In this document: positions 13,775-23,974 of the stretch, piece by piece
Numbering within the stretch: position 1 is the stretch's first letter
Layout: each line of letters starts with the position of its first letter
Source: Kuschelorhynchus macadamiae
Lineage: Eukaryota > Arthropoda > Insecta > Coleoptera > Curculionidae
Assembly (NCBI GenBank): GCA_030620095.1
Contig: JAUTXW010000204.1
Coordinates: 372,001 to 436,000 of the forward strand
DNA: 64,000 nt
Reading direction: 5' to 3'
The notes under the pieces: generated by a model
Told to the model about the DNA's origin: nothing
The model's input: only the letters and a program-made list of their open reading frames with translations
Databases searched by the model: none
Program-made: the position numbers and the translations under genes

Positions 13775-14205
13775 TACATATAATAACTGGTCTGTGCTTC
13801 CGTGACTGTTGTCGCCATTGCTTTTCAGAACTACACATACTTACCTTGCCGTGTGTCTTTGTGTTTCGCTGTCTGACATAAATCAAACAGAATGAAATAG
13901 TTATTTACCTAACAAGGGACGACACGTTAAGGACGAAAAAGACACTTTGCATATGTGTTAGGTACAAAAATTTTCCTGAGATCGTATAGTCCTCAGATAA
14001 ACGTCAATTAGGTTTGAGTTCGAAAATAAAATATTCTAATTTCAAAAATTATTGAGCTTCTGAAGTGAAATACTTACGTTGCAAGTATTTCACCTTATTG
14101 AGTGTTTTAGATAAGATATTCACTAATTTAACAAAACACGCTTAAAATCGTGTGGAAAAGTGGTACTTTCCGCACGATAAATCCTTTTCCGCACGATCGT
14201 CGGAA
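13775..14205. other. Unidentified insertion in the LINE
   Basis: About 430 bp separates the reverse transcriptase segment from the conserved LINE C-terminus, with no LINE-like coding. It contains local inverted repeats, for example GAAATACTTACGTTGCAAGTATTTC and paired TTTCCGCACGAT motifs near 14165-14205. The boundaries are approximate and I saw no clear target duplication. Confidence 0.5.
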
Positions 14206-14806
14206 AATAATTACAACACCTTGTTCTCTACATTCCTATTCCATCTATAACAATGTTAATATTGTACCTGGTTTTCACAAACTTGGGAGAACTCGGGCTG
14301 CTGACTATTATAGTGCACAATTTTATAATATTCTGCCTTTGCACATCAGGTCAAGTCGCCTGATGAGAAAAAATGTTTTTAGGAAGGGTCAAACATTATT
14401 TGAGAGCCAAATCTTTTTACTCATTTGAGGAATTTCTCCATAATAACATTGATGACTTCGTTTAGTTCCAGGAATTCTATAATTGTTGAATTCTATAATT
14501 GTTAGTATTATTTTTGTTGTTTTCTTGTATTGAGTTTCTTTAATTTATCTGTATTATGTTGTTGTACATGTTATATTGTGATATTTGTACTGTACTTTTT
14601 TTATTGTAGTAATTTCTATATTTGTATAATTACTTTTATATTTTATAATTGCACTTTCATATTTGACGTGTAAGAACACTTTAGTGTAACTATTACCAAT
14701 AAGTATTTATCTCTTAGGATAATTAGGTTATAAAATGTAAATAAGAAACCGTAGACTAGACAGACATTGTTAATAGCAAATGTAGAATTCTTTTTAATGT
14801 GTAGTA

Positions 14807-14848
14807 TACACCAGACGAAGCTACAGTGTTAGCGAAACGCGTCGTGTA
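14807..14848 (+). other. Hammerhead-ribozyme-like motif (degenerate)
   Basis: TACAC and GTGTA would close the outer stem. Inside are CAGACGA (close to the hammerhead core CUGANGA, one base different), a GCTA/TAGC hairpin, then CGAAAC and a GTC cleavage-site triplet. This arrangement matches the minimal hammerheads known from Penelope-like elements. The one core mismatch suggests it is inactive. Confidence 0.4.
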
Positions 14849-15527
14849 AAAATTCATTTTATAGAATTTTCTAATTAATATATTAGTGGTTTACTTCGTG
14901 TAATGGAATTCCATCAAGTAACAGCCACTAACGTTCAATATGTAATTTAAAGACAAAAACAAAATACAATTAATTTAAAAGTTACCATCGATAACTTAAC
15001 TAAATATAATTTATGTCGCCTAAAATAAATTATTACAAACATTACTACACAAATATTTTAAAATATTTAATGGATCATGTAATGTAATTATATTTACTTA
15101 TTGTTATTTGATATTACAAGCTTAAAGTATGACAATCCATCAGTGGCGTAAGCAAGCAGACATGGCATAAGCATTAAGAGGGGACAAAAAAATTAAATTC
15201 AAAAGTTTTAATTGAAAACATAAATCACCATTAGCTGCTAAAAAATCAAAAAGTTTTAGAAAAATACATAAAATAAAATATTTTTTTCAGCCCAGGGTAA
15301 AATTTTACAACTTTATTCGCTTCTGAATGTAACGAACAATAAGCGATGTGCTAGTAAATTTATAGTTTATTTAACAAAGGATCGAGCAACACTTCAGCAC
15401 AATGCACCGCGTCTCAATCAGTGGGAGTTTTGAGGATGCTGTATATAGCTATGACCAAACAGTGGTAAATTATGGCATGTTCGTGTTTTGTAATAATTCG
15501 TTTCTTGAATTCCTTGAATTTTTATGG
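14849..15527. other. AT-rich DNA, nothing firmly recognised
   Basis: A CAGTGGCGTAAGCAAGCAG string near 15141 resembles a hAT-type end, but no matching partner was found. Confidence 0.35.
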
Positions 15528-16093
15528 AACTGTCTTTCTGGAGACGCTTAAGTGTAGTTACCTCGTGTTTGTATAGTTAGTGTCTTTGTCTTTTTACCTA
15601 AAACGGTCCTTATATTATGCCGAAATTCATCTGCTTCAGCCTGAGGGATGTTGATGGTGTCAACAGCAGCCATTATTTCCAAAACTGATGTGGGATTTGG
15701 TGACACTGCAAAATGTTCCACAAAATCAAAAAGACCTGCAATAGACTACGAGATCAGTTGCACATCAATCACCATCACAAATGGCAGAAGCTTGGATCAC
15801 ACCGCCGAACAGAACCAACAAGAGCCTTTCGAAAGACCATAGTCAAAGATTCCCATAGAATATTATTAGAGACAGAAGAATAATTCTTAAGCAGGGTTCT
15901 AATTTACAGTGGCACCAAACCGCACACCAGTTTTGGAAATAATTGCAGATGTTGAAACCTTCATCATCCCTCAGGCTGAAGCAGATAAATTATATCATAA
16001 AATAAGGACCGTTTTGGGTAAAAATACAAAAGACGCCAACTAATATATTCAAACAAGAAGAAACTACACTCAAGAGTGTCCAGAAAGACAGTT
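15528..16093. repeat. Foldback repeat with about 180-bp arms
   Basis: Left arm 15528-15709 and right arm 15905-16093 are inverted copies at roughly 80 percent identity by eye. Shared blocks include ACTGTCTTTCTGGA, AAAACGGTCCTTAT, ATCTGCTTCAGCCTGAGGG and ATTTCCAAAACTG. The right arm reads openly as IIADVETFIIPQAEADKLYH followed by KIRTVLGKNTKDAN, so the palindrome may have formed from a coding fragment. About 195 bp of unrelated spacer separates the arms. Confidence 0.75.
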
Positions 16094-16559
16094 TTATAAA
16101 GATTCTTCCTGCAGACAAAAGGAATAGGAATGTTTAGAACTATGTGTTGTGACGTTTGTTATATTCTGTTTGAGGTATGTCAGAGAGTAAAGCATACAAC
16201 AACATGGCAAGGTAAATGTGTAGTTCTGCAAAGCAATGGCGACATCAATCACGGTAATGCAGACCAGTTATTAAACGTACATACCTTCTCTGCAAACCAA
16301 ATATTCTCTTTGCATGTGCTGAGTGACCCTAGTTCAATATTGCACATGACATGCTAATAAAAAAATAACCATGATATGCTAACATCAGTTTGTTTTTTTG
16401 AGACATTTGCAGATAATCTTTTAATGAGGTATGCAATTTTTGACATTTTTGAGGCAAGTTTCCCAACATGACTCACTCAAGTCAAACCAGGGTCAAGGTG
16501 CACTCCAAGAAATTTGACAGATTTATTGAATGGTTAATCTGGGCTAGTGTTTTTGGATA
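16094..16559. other. No recognised gene; edge of minus-strand LINE
   Basis: The 75-codon open frame at 16130-16357 has no recognisable family features. From about 16490 the sequence begins to match the 3' part of the minus-strand LINE. Confidence 0.4.
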
Positions 16560-17790
16560 TAAAATTAAGATTTTGTGTCTTATCATCATTAGGACTAATC
16601 CTATTAGTTAAAAACGCCGGCTCTCAAATGAGCAACAGAAACAATATTTTAAAAGGTGGTACTATTGTAGTCATCAGCAAACAAAATTAGATTTGTGTCT
16701 TTGGCATATTTTGGTAGATCGTTGATATATATGCGAAATAATAAGGAGCCCTGGAAAAACTGATTCCTGGGCCACCCCACGTCGTACAACTTATACACTG
16801 TAACTATTTTTTTGTTAAATAATGCATATTGTTTCCATTCGAATAAATAGGATTTAATAGGAGCCACACTATCAGAATGAAAGATATAAAATGCTAGTTT
16901 TTGTAGAAGTATATTAAAAAACACGCAATCAAATGCCTTCGTCAGATTAAAGAAATAGGCATAGGTATCCAGTCCCTTCTCCATTCCCTCAAAAGCACAT
17001 TCAATTAAGATATTTATAACCAGGCTTGTTGATTTTGTGTTGCCTCTGTGTAAACAGCATGTTAATCTCAAAATATGAATATATTGAATCCTTTAAAATG
17101 GATTCAAAAATTTTTGAAAATGTTGATAGTAGGGATATTAGACAATAGTTTGATTGATCATCAGCCCAGCCTTTATTTTTATAAATGGGTATAACCTTAG
17201 CCACCTTCAAAGCAGTTGGAAATATGTTCTCTGCAATACAATTATTTATGAGGTTGGGCAATGCGTAGACAATTACAGTTTTCAAAATTTTCATGATTTT
17301 AGTGCTAAGCTCATAGCCCTTGCTTTTATTATTTTTTAGAGGAAATATTTTGTCTCCAACCATATTATATGTTATGGAGACAAATTCAAGAGATTCGCTG
17401 ATAGGATTAAATCTAATTATTCGTCAAAAGATTTATTAGAAAGTAGTAAATTATCAATAAGGTTTTTTGTTACATTAAAAAAAAGTAGTTTAACAGCATT
17501 GAGGTTACTAATTGGACAGTTTGATGAATGATTCTAACTTGAGTGCAATTTGATGATATCCGACATGACAGTCTGTTTATTTGTTGACGTATCAATATAG
17601 TTGTCATAAGCCGCCATCTTAGCTGCAAATATTTCCATTTTTTAATTTTTCCTATAACTTACAATTTTTTTAGGAACCAACATGGGATCTCTTTTGTTAA
17701 GAAAATTTAACATTGTAAGTCTTTCCCTCATATCCCTAAGTCTGTTATTAGACGAATTGAGAGAATGGTTGTGTATTTGTAGTAGTTTTT
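16560..17790 (-). pseudogene. LINE copy, minus strand, same family as 11060-14745, broken
   Basis: On the minus strand the order is a linker matching the MRERLRML region, then IFPTALKVAKVIPIYKNKGW, YCLISLLSTFSKIFESILKD and SYFEINMLFTQRQ. A frameshift at about 17030 follows, then CAFEGMEKGLDTYAYFFNLT, KAFDCVFFNILLQKL and the catalytic box LILFADDYNS near 16680. It keeps the ordinary FADD box, unlike the FAADD of the plus-strand copy. Stops and frame changes make it non-functional. Its 5' part (17240-17790) was copied again in the tandem duplication at 20473. Confidence 0.85.
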
Positions 17791-17829
17791 AAGCTATATG
17801 GCAAACTGACAGACCTGGGAGGGTGATTT

Positions 17830-18250
17830 TTTCACGATTTTACTAGTTCATCTCTATGCCACAATTAGTTATGGCTAACAATTTAAAATCAGCCCATTAA
17901 GTAGTTTTTTCAAGCTGAGTTTTTAAATAATTTATTTACTAGGCCGCTATTTTGTTTTGCCATAATGTATTTTTACCAAAATATTGCCGGGTCACCCTTA
18001 TATTAATTAATAATAAACATATAATTTAATTTTTGACCAAAATTTGAAATAAATCGGGTAAGTACCTAGTGTTTTAGCTATTTCGCGGACAGACCCACAG
18101 ACACACCGACCAGATTGTTTTCGGCATCTAGGGAACCTGAAACGTGAAGATCTGAAAAAATCTCGGAGGATAATTTTTTCACGATTACAATACTTCCCTT
18201 TTACGAGGGAAGTAAAAAATAAGAAGCAACTCGATGAAATTTCCATATCC
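17830..18250. repeat. Dispersed repeat unit (GCCATTTTGTT / GACAGACACACCGACC family)
   Basis: Modules such as GCCGCTATTTTGTTTTGCC, a stretch on TTTTTACCAAAATATTGCC, a CGCGGACAGACC-type run and TTTTCGGCATCTAGGGAACC recur at 21010-21330, 21960-22110, 22540-23000 and 34850-35560. This is a mobile or satellite-like repeat of unknown class with no coding capacity. Confidence 0.65.
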
Positions 18251-18489
18251 AAGGCAATAATTTTGCCGTCGTCTAGCGGTTTTCATTATCATACTATATA
18301 ACTATAAATTTAAAACGCAAAGGTAAATACGTTTATCACACAGAAAATTAAAATTTTAACGGAAACCACTTTTTCCAAGTTTACATACCCTCATAGTGCG
18401 CAGAGAAAGAAAGGAGACACAAATGTTTCTATATGTTCAGATTTTTTACTGAAATAAATGCTAATGAGACAAATATTGTTATTCTGATG

Positions 18490-18510
18490 ATTGTGTGTGT
18501 GTGTGTGTGT
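18490..18510. repeat. (TG)n microsatellite
   Basis: About ten TG units lie just upstream of the splice acceptor of Kir exon A. Confidence 0.9.
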
Positions 18511-18532
18511 GACGTAGCACTTTATTTTTTAG

Positions 18533-18705
18533 GAAAACATGGCTCCCCTGGGGAAAGAAAAAGTTTCCAAAAAGAGCCATTCTAAAAGATGGTCACAAAA
18601 ATGTGTACAGAAAAAAGATGGGGAAAATACGAAGATGGAGATATCTCCAAGATATTTTTACTACTTTACTGGATGCTCAATGGAGATGGACGCTTCAGTT
18701 TCTCG
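18533..18705 (+). CDS. Irk: Kir channel exon A: N-terminal cytoplasmic segment and start of M1
   Basis: The acceptor is TTTATTTTTTAG and the donor is CG|GTAAGT. After one base completing a split codon it reads KTWLPWGKKKFPKRAILKDG and, further on, RRWRYLQDIFTTLLDAQWRW then TLQFL. The QDIFTTLLDAQWRW stretch is the slide-helix signature just before M1 in Kir proteins. An ATG at 18539 is out of this frame, so it is not the start; the initiator must be in an upstream exon. Upstream in-frame sequence meets a TGA at 18510-18512, which supports the acceptor at 18531-18532. The donor leaves one base (phase 1). Confidence 0.92.
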
Positions 18706-19261
18706 GTAAGTCTAGGAAATAAAATAATTCTAATCATAATGTAGCTCAAGTAAAGCAAAACAACTAAACCATAAATAGGTTTAAGATCTTAAATAAGGAT
18801 TTAAAAATACCTTCCCGTGTACTCGGTCGCTTTAAAGCTTATTGTAGAAATGTATAAGTTATAACACTAATTAACGATTTTTTTATTGGTATGCCTTCTT
18901 ATTCACAGATCTTTGTCATAGACATTTTGGAACATCGAGTTTCCTTAATTCTCTGCAACTGTACCCTTTCGACAGTTTAATAAATAAAATATTATTCATT
19001 TTTAGTAAGGGCGCACTCAAAGGCCGTTTAATTGTTGACAAGATTGGTTTAGAACTACAGGATCATTATTCGACATTTTTATTCTTGGCACTCCTTTTTA
19101 TTTAGTAATTTTAAAAAAGTTTTTGCAAATATATAAATTTATATAATATATAAATTTGTTCTAAATCTTCTAGGAGAGAACCTTATTTTATTGATTTTTT
19201 TACAATTTGCCACTACTTCTTTGTATCTTCTAACTTATTCTTATTTTGTTTAAGTAAGAAA
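18706..19261. other. Intron 1, first part
   Basis: AT-rich intron sequence with no recognised element before the minisatellite at 19262. Confidence 0.6.
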
Positions 19262-19700
19262 TGAAATGAGTGAATGATATAAATGAGTTAAATTATATGC
19301 ATGAGATGAATGAGATAAATGAGCTGAATGAGATGAATGAGCTGAATGAGATGAATGAAATGAATGAGATTCATGAGATGAATGAGACGAATGAAATGAA
19401 TGAGACGAATGAAACGAATGACACGAATGAAAGGAATGACGCGAATGAAATGAATGAAACGAATTAAACGAATGAAACGAATGAAATTAAAGAAATAAAC
19501 GAAATTATCGGAATGACCGTTGATGAAATTAATTAAATGAATAAAATAATTAAAAGAATGAAATTAAGGAAACTAAATATATTAATGAAATGAATGGAAT
19601 TAACGGAATGAACGAAATGATCAAAATGTATAAAATGAACGATTTGAATGAAATGAAGGAAATTAATAAAATTAACAAATAAAATAACATTATCATTATG
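19262..19700. repeat. Degenerate 9-bp minisatellite (GAATGAAAC / GAATGAGAT type) in intron 1
   Basis: About 440 bp of imperfect repeats whose clearest part, 19320-19490, cycles through ATGAATGAG, ACGAATGAA and ATGAATGAA. It opens a spurious frame of NEMNETNE repeats. The unit is the T-for-C relative of the repeat at 61484-61858, which lies in inverse orientation in the last intron of the same gene. Confidence 0.88.
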
Positions 19701-19908
19701 ACACAATTTGTTGGGACTCATTTAATTAAACGCTTAGAAGCGTTTAATAATTATGTTATGCAGTATATGTGATATTTTTGCTTCCAATTAAAAAAAGTCT
19801 CGAAAAACATATAAAGTAAAAGCAGCGATTCTATTGGACAAAAATTTTGTGAATTTTAATAAATCTTGTTTTAATTCATGTTAATGTCTTAATGCGTTTT
19901 TATTTCAG

Positions 19909-20019
19909 CGCTAGAATTTTTTGGATGTTGGTTAGCTTTTGCTTTGATATGGTGGTTGATAGCATTTGTCCATGGGGACCTGCACGACGATCATTTACCC
20001 CTGCGTCAAGCCGAAACTG
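19909..20019 (+). CDS. Irk: Kir channel exon B: M1 helix and turret
   Basis: The acceptor is TTTTTATTTCAG and the donor is ACTG|GTAAGT, phase 1 on both sides. It encodes ALEFFGCWLAFALIWWLI then AFVHGDLHDD and HLPLRQAET. The hydrophobic run ending IWWLIAFVHGDL is the Kir M1 helix and its characteristic outer end. The 3' tail of this exon, with its donor, is duplicated at 21329-21361. Confidence 0.95.
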
Positions 20020-20472
20020 GTAAGTTAGAATGACTATTACGATTTTAGCAAGTAATTTTGTTTTCAGAAAAAATGTTTGGTGGTCGGCAAAGTCACGAAA
20101 AAATCTCGTTAATATCGAACAAATTAACGTAAACTATTTAACTCAATCTAGAGATCCTGAGTAAATTCTTCCGATCAGTAATCTCAGAAATAAGAAAGCG
20201 ATTGAAAGCAAAATCTCATCGCTAAACCATTGGCGTGGAAATGGTACCTGATGCAAAGAAAAGATGTATAAAAATATTGTTGTCTATTTATTTTTTTTTT
20301 GCTAATAAGTTTACTGAACAATCCTTTTACTGACTGCTTCACTTCTTACGGATTTCATCGGGCAACAAATGATGTCATCCGCATAACCGGACTCTCTTCC
20401 GCTCTCCTTGATCCGACTTTCCGAGGGAAACATTGTGGAGGATTCAGTGTGGTTAATTAATGGTTAATAATT
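20020..20472. other. Intron 2, first part (parent copy of duplicated segment)
   Basis: This segment, together with the exon B tail, is repeated at 21329-21802 with scattered substitutions. Confidence 0.75.
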
Positions 20473-21802
20473 GCAATACAATTATTTATGAGGTTGGGCA
20501 ATGCGTAGACAATTACAGTTTTCAAAATTTTCATGATTTTAGTGTAGCTCATAGCCCTTGCTTTTATTATTTTTTAATATTTTGTCTCCAACCATATTAT
20601 ATGTTATGGAGACAAATTCAAGAGATTCGCTGATAGGATTAAATCTAATTATTCGTCAAAAGATTTATTAGAAAGTAGTAAATTACATAAGGTTTTTTGT
20701 TACATTAAAAAAAAGTAGTTTAACAGCATTGAGGTTACTAATTGGACAGTTTGATGAAATATATGCAATTTGATGATATCCGACATGACAGTCTGTTTAT
20801 TTGTTGACGTATCAATATAGTTGTCATAAGCCGCCATCTTAGCTGCAAATATTTCCATTTTTTAATTTTTCCTATAACTTACAATTTTTTTAGGAACCAA
20901 CATGGGATCTCTTTTGTTAAGAAAATTTAACATTGTGTGTCTGTTATTAGACGAATTGAGAGAATGGTTGTGTATTTGTAGTAGTTTTTAAGCTATATGG
21001 CAAACTGACAGACCTGGGAGGGTGAACGATTTTACTAGTTCATCTCTATGCCACAATTAGTTATGGCTAACAATTTAAAATCAGCCCATTAAGTAGTTTT
21101 TTCAAAGTTTTTAAATAATTTATTTACTAGGCCGCTATTTTGTTTTGCCATAATGTATTTTTACCAAAATATTGCCGGGTCACCCTTATATTAATTAATA
21201 ATAAACATATAATTTAATTTTTGACCAAAATTTGAAATAAATCGGGTAAGTACCTAGTGAAGCTATTTCGCGGACTAACAGACACACCGACCAGATTGTT
21301 TTCGGCATCTAGGGAACCTGAAACGTGAATCATTTACCCCTGCGTCAAGCCGAAACTGGTAAGTTAGAATGACTATTACGAATTTAGCCTTGTAATTTTG
21401 TTTTCAGAAAAAATGTTTGGTGCTCGGAAAAGTTCCGAAAAAATCTCGTTAATATCGAACAAATGAACGTACTATTTAACTCAATCTAGAGATCCTGAGT
21501 AAATTCTTCCGATCAGTAATCTCAGAAATAAGAAAGCGATTGAAAGCAAAATCTCATCGCTAAACCATTGGCGTGGAAATGGTACATGATGCAAAGAAAA
21601 GATGTGTAAAAATATTGTTTTCTATTTATTTTCTTTTTGCTACTAAGTTTACTAAACAATCCTTTTACTGACTGCTTCACTTCTTACGGATTTCATCGGG
21701 CAACAAATGATGTCATCCGCATAACCGGAATCTCTTCCGCTCTCCTTGATCCGACTTTCCGAGGGAAACATTGTGGAGGATTCAGTGTGGTTAATTCGGA
21801 GA
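20473..21802. repeat. Second copy of a tandem duplication of about 17240-20460, with deletions
   Basis: 20473-21328 copies 17240-18146, and 21329-21802 copies about 19989-20462. The junction skips about 1.84 kb that holds exon A and most of exon B. The first block also lacks some nine small pieces of roughly 2-21 bp present in the parent, for example near 20544, 20575, 20937, 21023 and 21104, while the remaining sequence is almost identical. A short filler at about 20460-20472 separates parent and copy. It may be a real rearrangement or partly an assembly artefact. Confidence 0.85.
21329..21358 (+). pseudogene. Duplicated 3' tail of Kir exon B with splice donor
   Basis: About 30 bp matches the exon B end coding HLPLRQAET and is followed by an intact GTAAGT donor. 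It has no acceptor or upstream exon sequence, having been fused to LINE/repeat DNA by the duplication-deletion. It could act as a cryptic or decoy donor within intron 2. Confidence 0.8.
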
Positions 21803-21959
21803 GTATCCGACATTGACTTAACGTTTGTAAGTTTAAAGTTAAGGTTAATAAGTTAAGTACAAAGTCGAATGCATTAGGCTGTAATCCTTATATCTCGTTC
21901 CTTACACATATTATAAATATATGCTTAGAGAACGCACATTTTCCAGAGTCATGGAAGCC

Positions 21960-22110
21960 AAAAATATGTTTTATCAATTCCGTCGATCCGTTTGTCAGTG
22001 TCTGTCTGTCATTTCGCGGCATAGCCTAAAAACTACTTACCTGATTGACTTCAAATTTTAGTCAAAAATTAAGGGTCATATGGGAATGACCTGATAATAT
22101 TTTGGCAAAA
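21960..22110 (-). repeat. Dispersed repeat unit, inverted orientation
   Basis: TTTGTCAGTGTCTGTCTGTC, CGCGGCATAGCCTAAAAACT and GATAATATTTTGGC match the reverse complement of modules in 17830-18250 and 34850-35560. Confidence 0.55.
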
Positions 22111-22280
22111 ATCAAATATAGTAGAACAATGTTAAAGAAATTATTACTAAAACGACTAATTATCCAATTTTATTTTAAAGAAAATCAACGTCAACAAATC
22201 TTAGATTGTAGGATTTCAGTACGCTATGCTCTCAACAGATAAAAATAAGGTTTGAAGTATTAAACGTAAACTGTTTTATT

Positions 22281-22320
22281 ATCTGCCTAGCGCTTTCGAC
22301 AATTTGTCATCCTCAGAGAT
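22281..22320 (-). other. Hammerhead-ribozyme-like motif
   Basis: On the minus strand: CTGAGGA (perfect CUGANGA core), a GACAA/TTGTC hairpin, GAAA, then a CTA cleavage-type triplet. The ATCT/AGAT outer stem has three unpaired bases. All core residues are present, but the outer stem is weak. Confidence 0.4.
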
Positions 22321-22539
22321 ATGACCCTACAAGAGAACGTACAGGATAAAACAAAATTTAAAAAAATAATGTTTTCATATATATAACAGTTTTTTTTTCT
22401 TTTTGTAAAAATTCAGTCAACAAATGTTAAAACGTTAGTGGTACCTGTATTTACTCGACAATAGCTGATTCCTTCCTACTATAGGTATTTAAATTAGAAA
22501 TTACAAACAGTAAACTAGGAAAGCTGAAGTTAAGCTTTG

Positions 22540-23000
22540 GTCGAGTGTGTTTTGACCTGTAAAATGCAAATAATCGTTTCATAGTTTTTACCTTAAAAAG
22601 TCGGCCTAATATCAAATTGCTGTACACCACAAAAAGGTTTGGTACGAATCCAAGATGGCGTAATAAAATCAAATATAAATATAAGCTGGTAAAAATTTGG
22701 TGAGGAGTCATTATGGTGGTACAAAATGGCGGCTTTATGGAATGTTTAAAAAAACAGTTTAAAAAAACTATTTATCCAGTTGACATGAAATTGTACATAA
22801 AATTAAATGTAAAATAGGATGAACTAATAAAAATTTGTTCATCATATATGGCAAAACAAAATTCAGGCTTAATTAATTTTATTTTACCTCAAATTTTGCA
22901 ACTTAAGTGTGGCATAGGGATAAACTGGTAAAATTTTAGAGACGAGCTATTATGGTGAAACAAAATGGCGGCCTCCTGTTAACAGGGCTAGAAAGTGCCA
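22540..23000. repeat. Dispersed repeat unit
   Basis: Repeats of ATGGCGGCTTTATGG / ATGGCGGCCTCC, GTGGTACAAAATGG and ATAAACTGGTAAAATTTT-like modules match the GCCATTTTGTT repeat family in inverted sense. Confidence 0.5.
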
Positions 23001-23797
23001 TATATCGTACTGAAAACATTTTTCAATACGACAATCTTGTATCAATGTCCCAGCTGACCTAACGGGTGACAATTTTTTTAACATTGGTTTTTTAATATAT
23101 GTGTTTTAAAATTATCCGCAAACAAGACAATTTGAAACATTTAATGACAAACATAAAATTTACTCTAAACAGTAAAAAAAGATACTTATTCATTTCGATA
23201 CACTTTAAATACAAAAGCAAAAAAAATTCCGGTTTTCAACATTTTTTAAATCTAACGTTAAAAAATTCAAAGTACATTATTTTTAATAATTTTAATTATT
23301 ATAATTTCTTTTTCTTGTATAATTATAAAGTAATAAATCACAGCACAATTAATTAAAATACAACATATTGTGGGTGAAAAGAAATAGTAATAAAAAAGTA
23401 ATATAACAACAGCAGCCTCTAACAGATAGGCGTCGGCGCCGCGTGTGTGGCCAAAACGACTCATATGTGGGGTTGCAGGATATATATCGATACACCGATA
23501 TTCTGCTTCCACTGGAAGTTTGAGGTAAAGGAGTTGAGGCACTAGGAATGTTACATCTGTTTGGTTTTGCGTGCAAAAAACAACTTTATTTTTTTTAAGT
23601 CAAGATTTTCTGGTCATTTTCATTTGGCTCAGAAATCGGGACGTTCCGCAAAAATCGCGACGTATGGCAACGCTGCGTAGTAGGAACCGAAACGTTCTAA
23701 GAATCTACATTATTGTCTCCTACCTTTCGATTCAAAATCCGAGGTATAAAAAATCAAATGAAATTTATATGCTATAAATTACTTTAATTATTTTTAG

Positions 23798-23974
23798 GTT
23801 GGACACCATGTATACTCAATATTCATGGATTTCACTCGGCCTTTTTGTATTCCCTAGAAACTCAACATACCACAGGATATGGACTACGGGTCATTACTGA
23901 AGAATGTCCAGAAGCAATTTTTATATTGGTTTGCCAGTGTTTGATAGGAATGACTTTGGATTCCTTTGCTATTA
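23798..23974 (+). CDS. Irk: Kir channel exon C: pore loop, selectivity filter and M2
   Basis: The acceptor is TTATTTTTAG and the donor is ATTA|GTAAGA, both phase 1. It encodes GWTPCILNIHGFHSAFLY then SLETQHTTGYGLRVITEECP and EAIFILVCQCLIGMTLDSFA. The two pore-flanking cysteines (TPC and EEC) and the Glu/Arg pair around the filter (SLE and GLR) are kept. The filter is TTGYG instead of TIGYG; the second position needs only one T-to-C change (ATA to ACA) at 23873. M2 has Asp in MTLDSF at the site called the rectification controller in Kir2, which favours strong rectification. Confidence 0.96.

Larger units (their letters stand above)
11264..14465 (+). pseudogene. LINE ORF2 (endonuclease tail, reverse transcriptase, C-terminus), broken
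   Basis: Fragments in order: endonuclease tail at 11267-11464; a linker at 11558-11806 beginning MRERLRMLSLVNKKYP; after the hAT insertion, the reverse transcriptase start FPTALKVAKIILIYKNKVD, YRPISMLPTFSKIFESLL and LLTQRQFGFRSNKSTT (12600-13030); a frameshift at about 13056; then YASFFNLTKASDWV, LPHGSVLGSILFLIYINDLP and the catalytic box LILFAADDTTS, where an extra Ala codon precedes ADD. The C-terminus (14215-14465) reads FHKLGRTRAADYYSAQFYN and SFYSFEEFLHNNIDDFV before a TAG stop, after another frame change. The enzyme would copy LINE RNA at a nicked target, but this copy is dead. Confidence 0.82.
11060..14745 (+). mobile_element. Non-LTR retrotransposon (LINE), plus strand, 5' truncated, with two insertions
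   Basis: The element begins near the end of an endonuclease domain (IISDCHLTSPS at about 11277-11313, the typical SDHH-like tail) and continues through reverse transcriptase to a non-coding 3' tail ending near 14745. It is split by a hAT-type short element at 11879-12603 and by an unidentified segment at about 13775-14205. A second copy of the same family lies on the minus strand at 16560-17790. The clade is not certain; a Jockey/CR1-like group is most likely. Confidence 0.85.
21803..23797. other. Intron 2, remainder
   Basis: Holds two pieces of the GCCATTTTGTT / GACAGAC dispersed repeat (about 21960-22110, inverted, and 22540-23000) and a hammerhead-like motif at 22281-22320. The segment 23400-23720 is richer in CG, with ATGGCAACGCTGCG-type sequence that may be a short transposon end. 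No gene was seen. Confidence 0.5.

Noticed and set aside
18539..18541. ATG at the start of Kir exon A as initiator
   Set aside because: It is out of frame with the conserved Kir reading and would give an unrelated peptide that ends early.
23267..23576. Minus-strand frames in intron 2 (for example NRCNIPSASTPLPQTS)
   Set aside because: No family resemblance, overlapping frames and a short-transposon-like setting.
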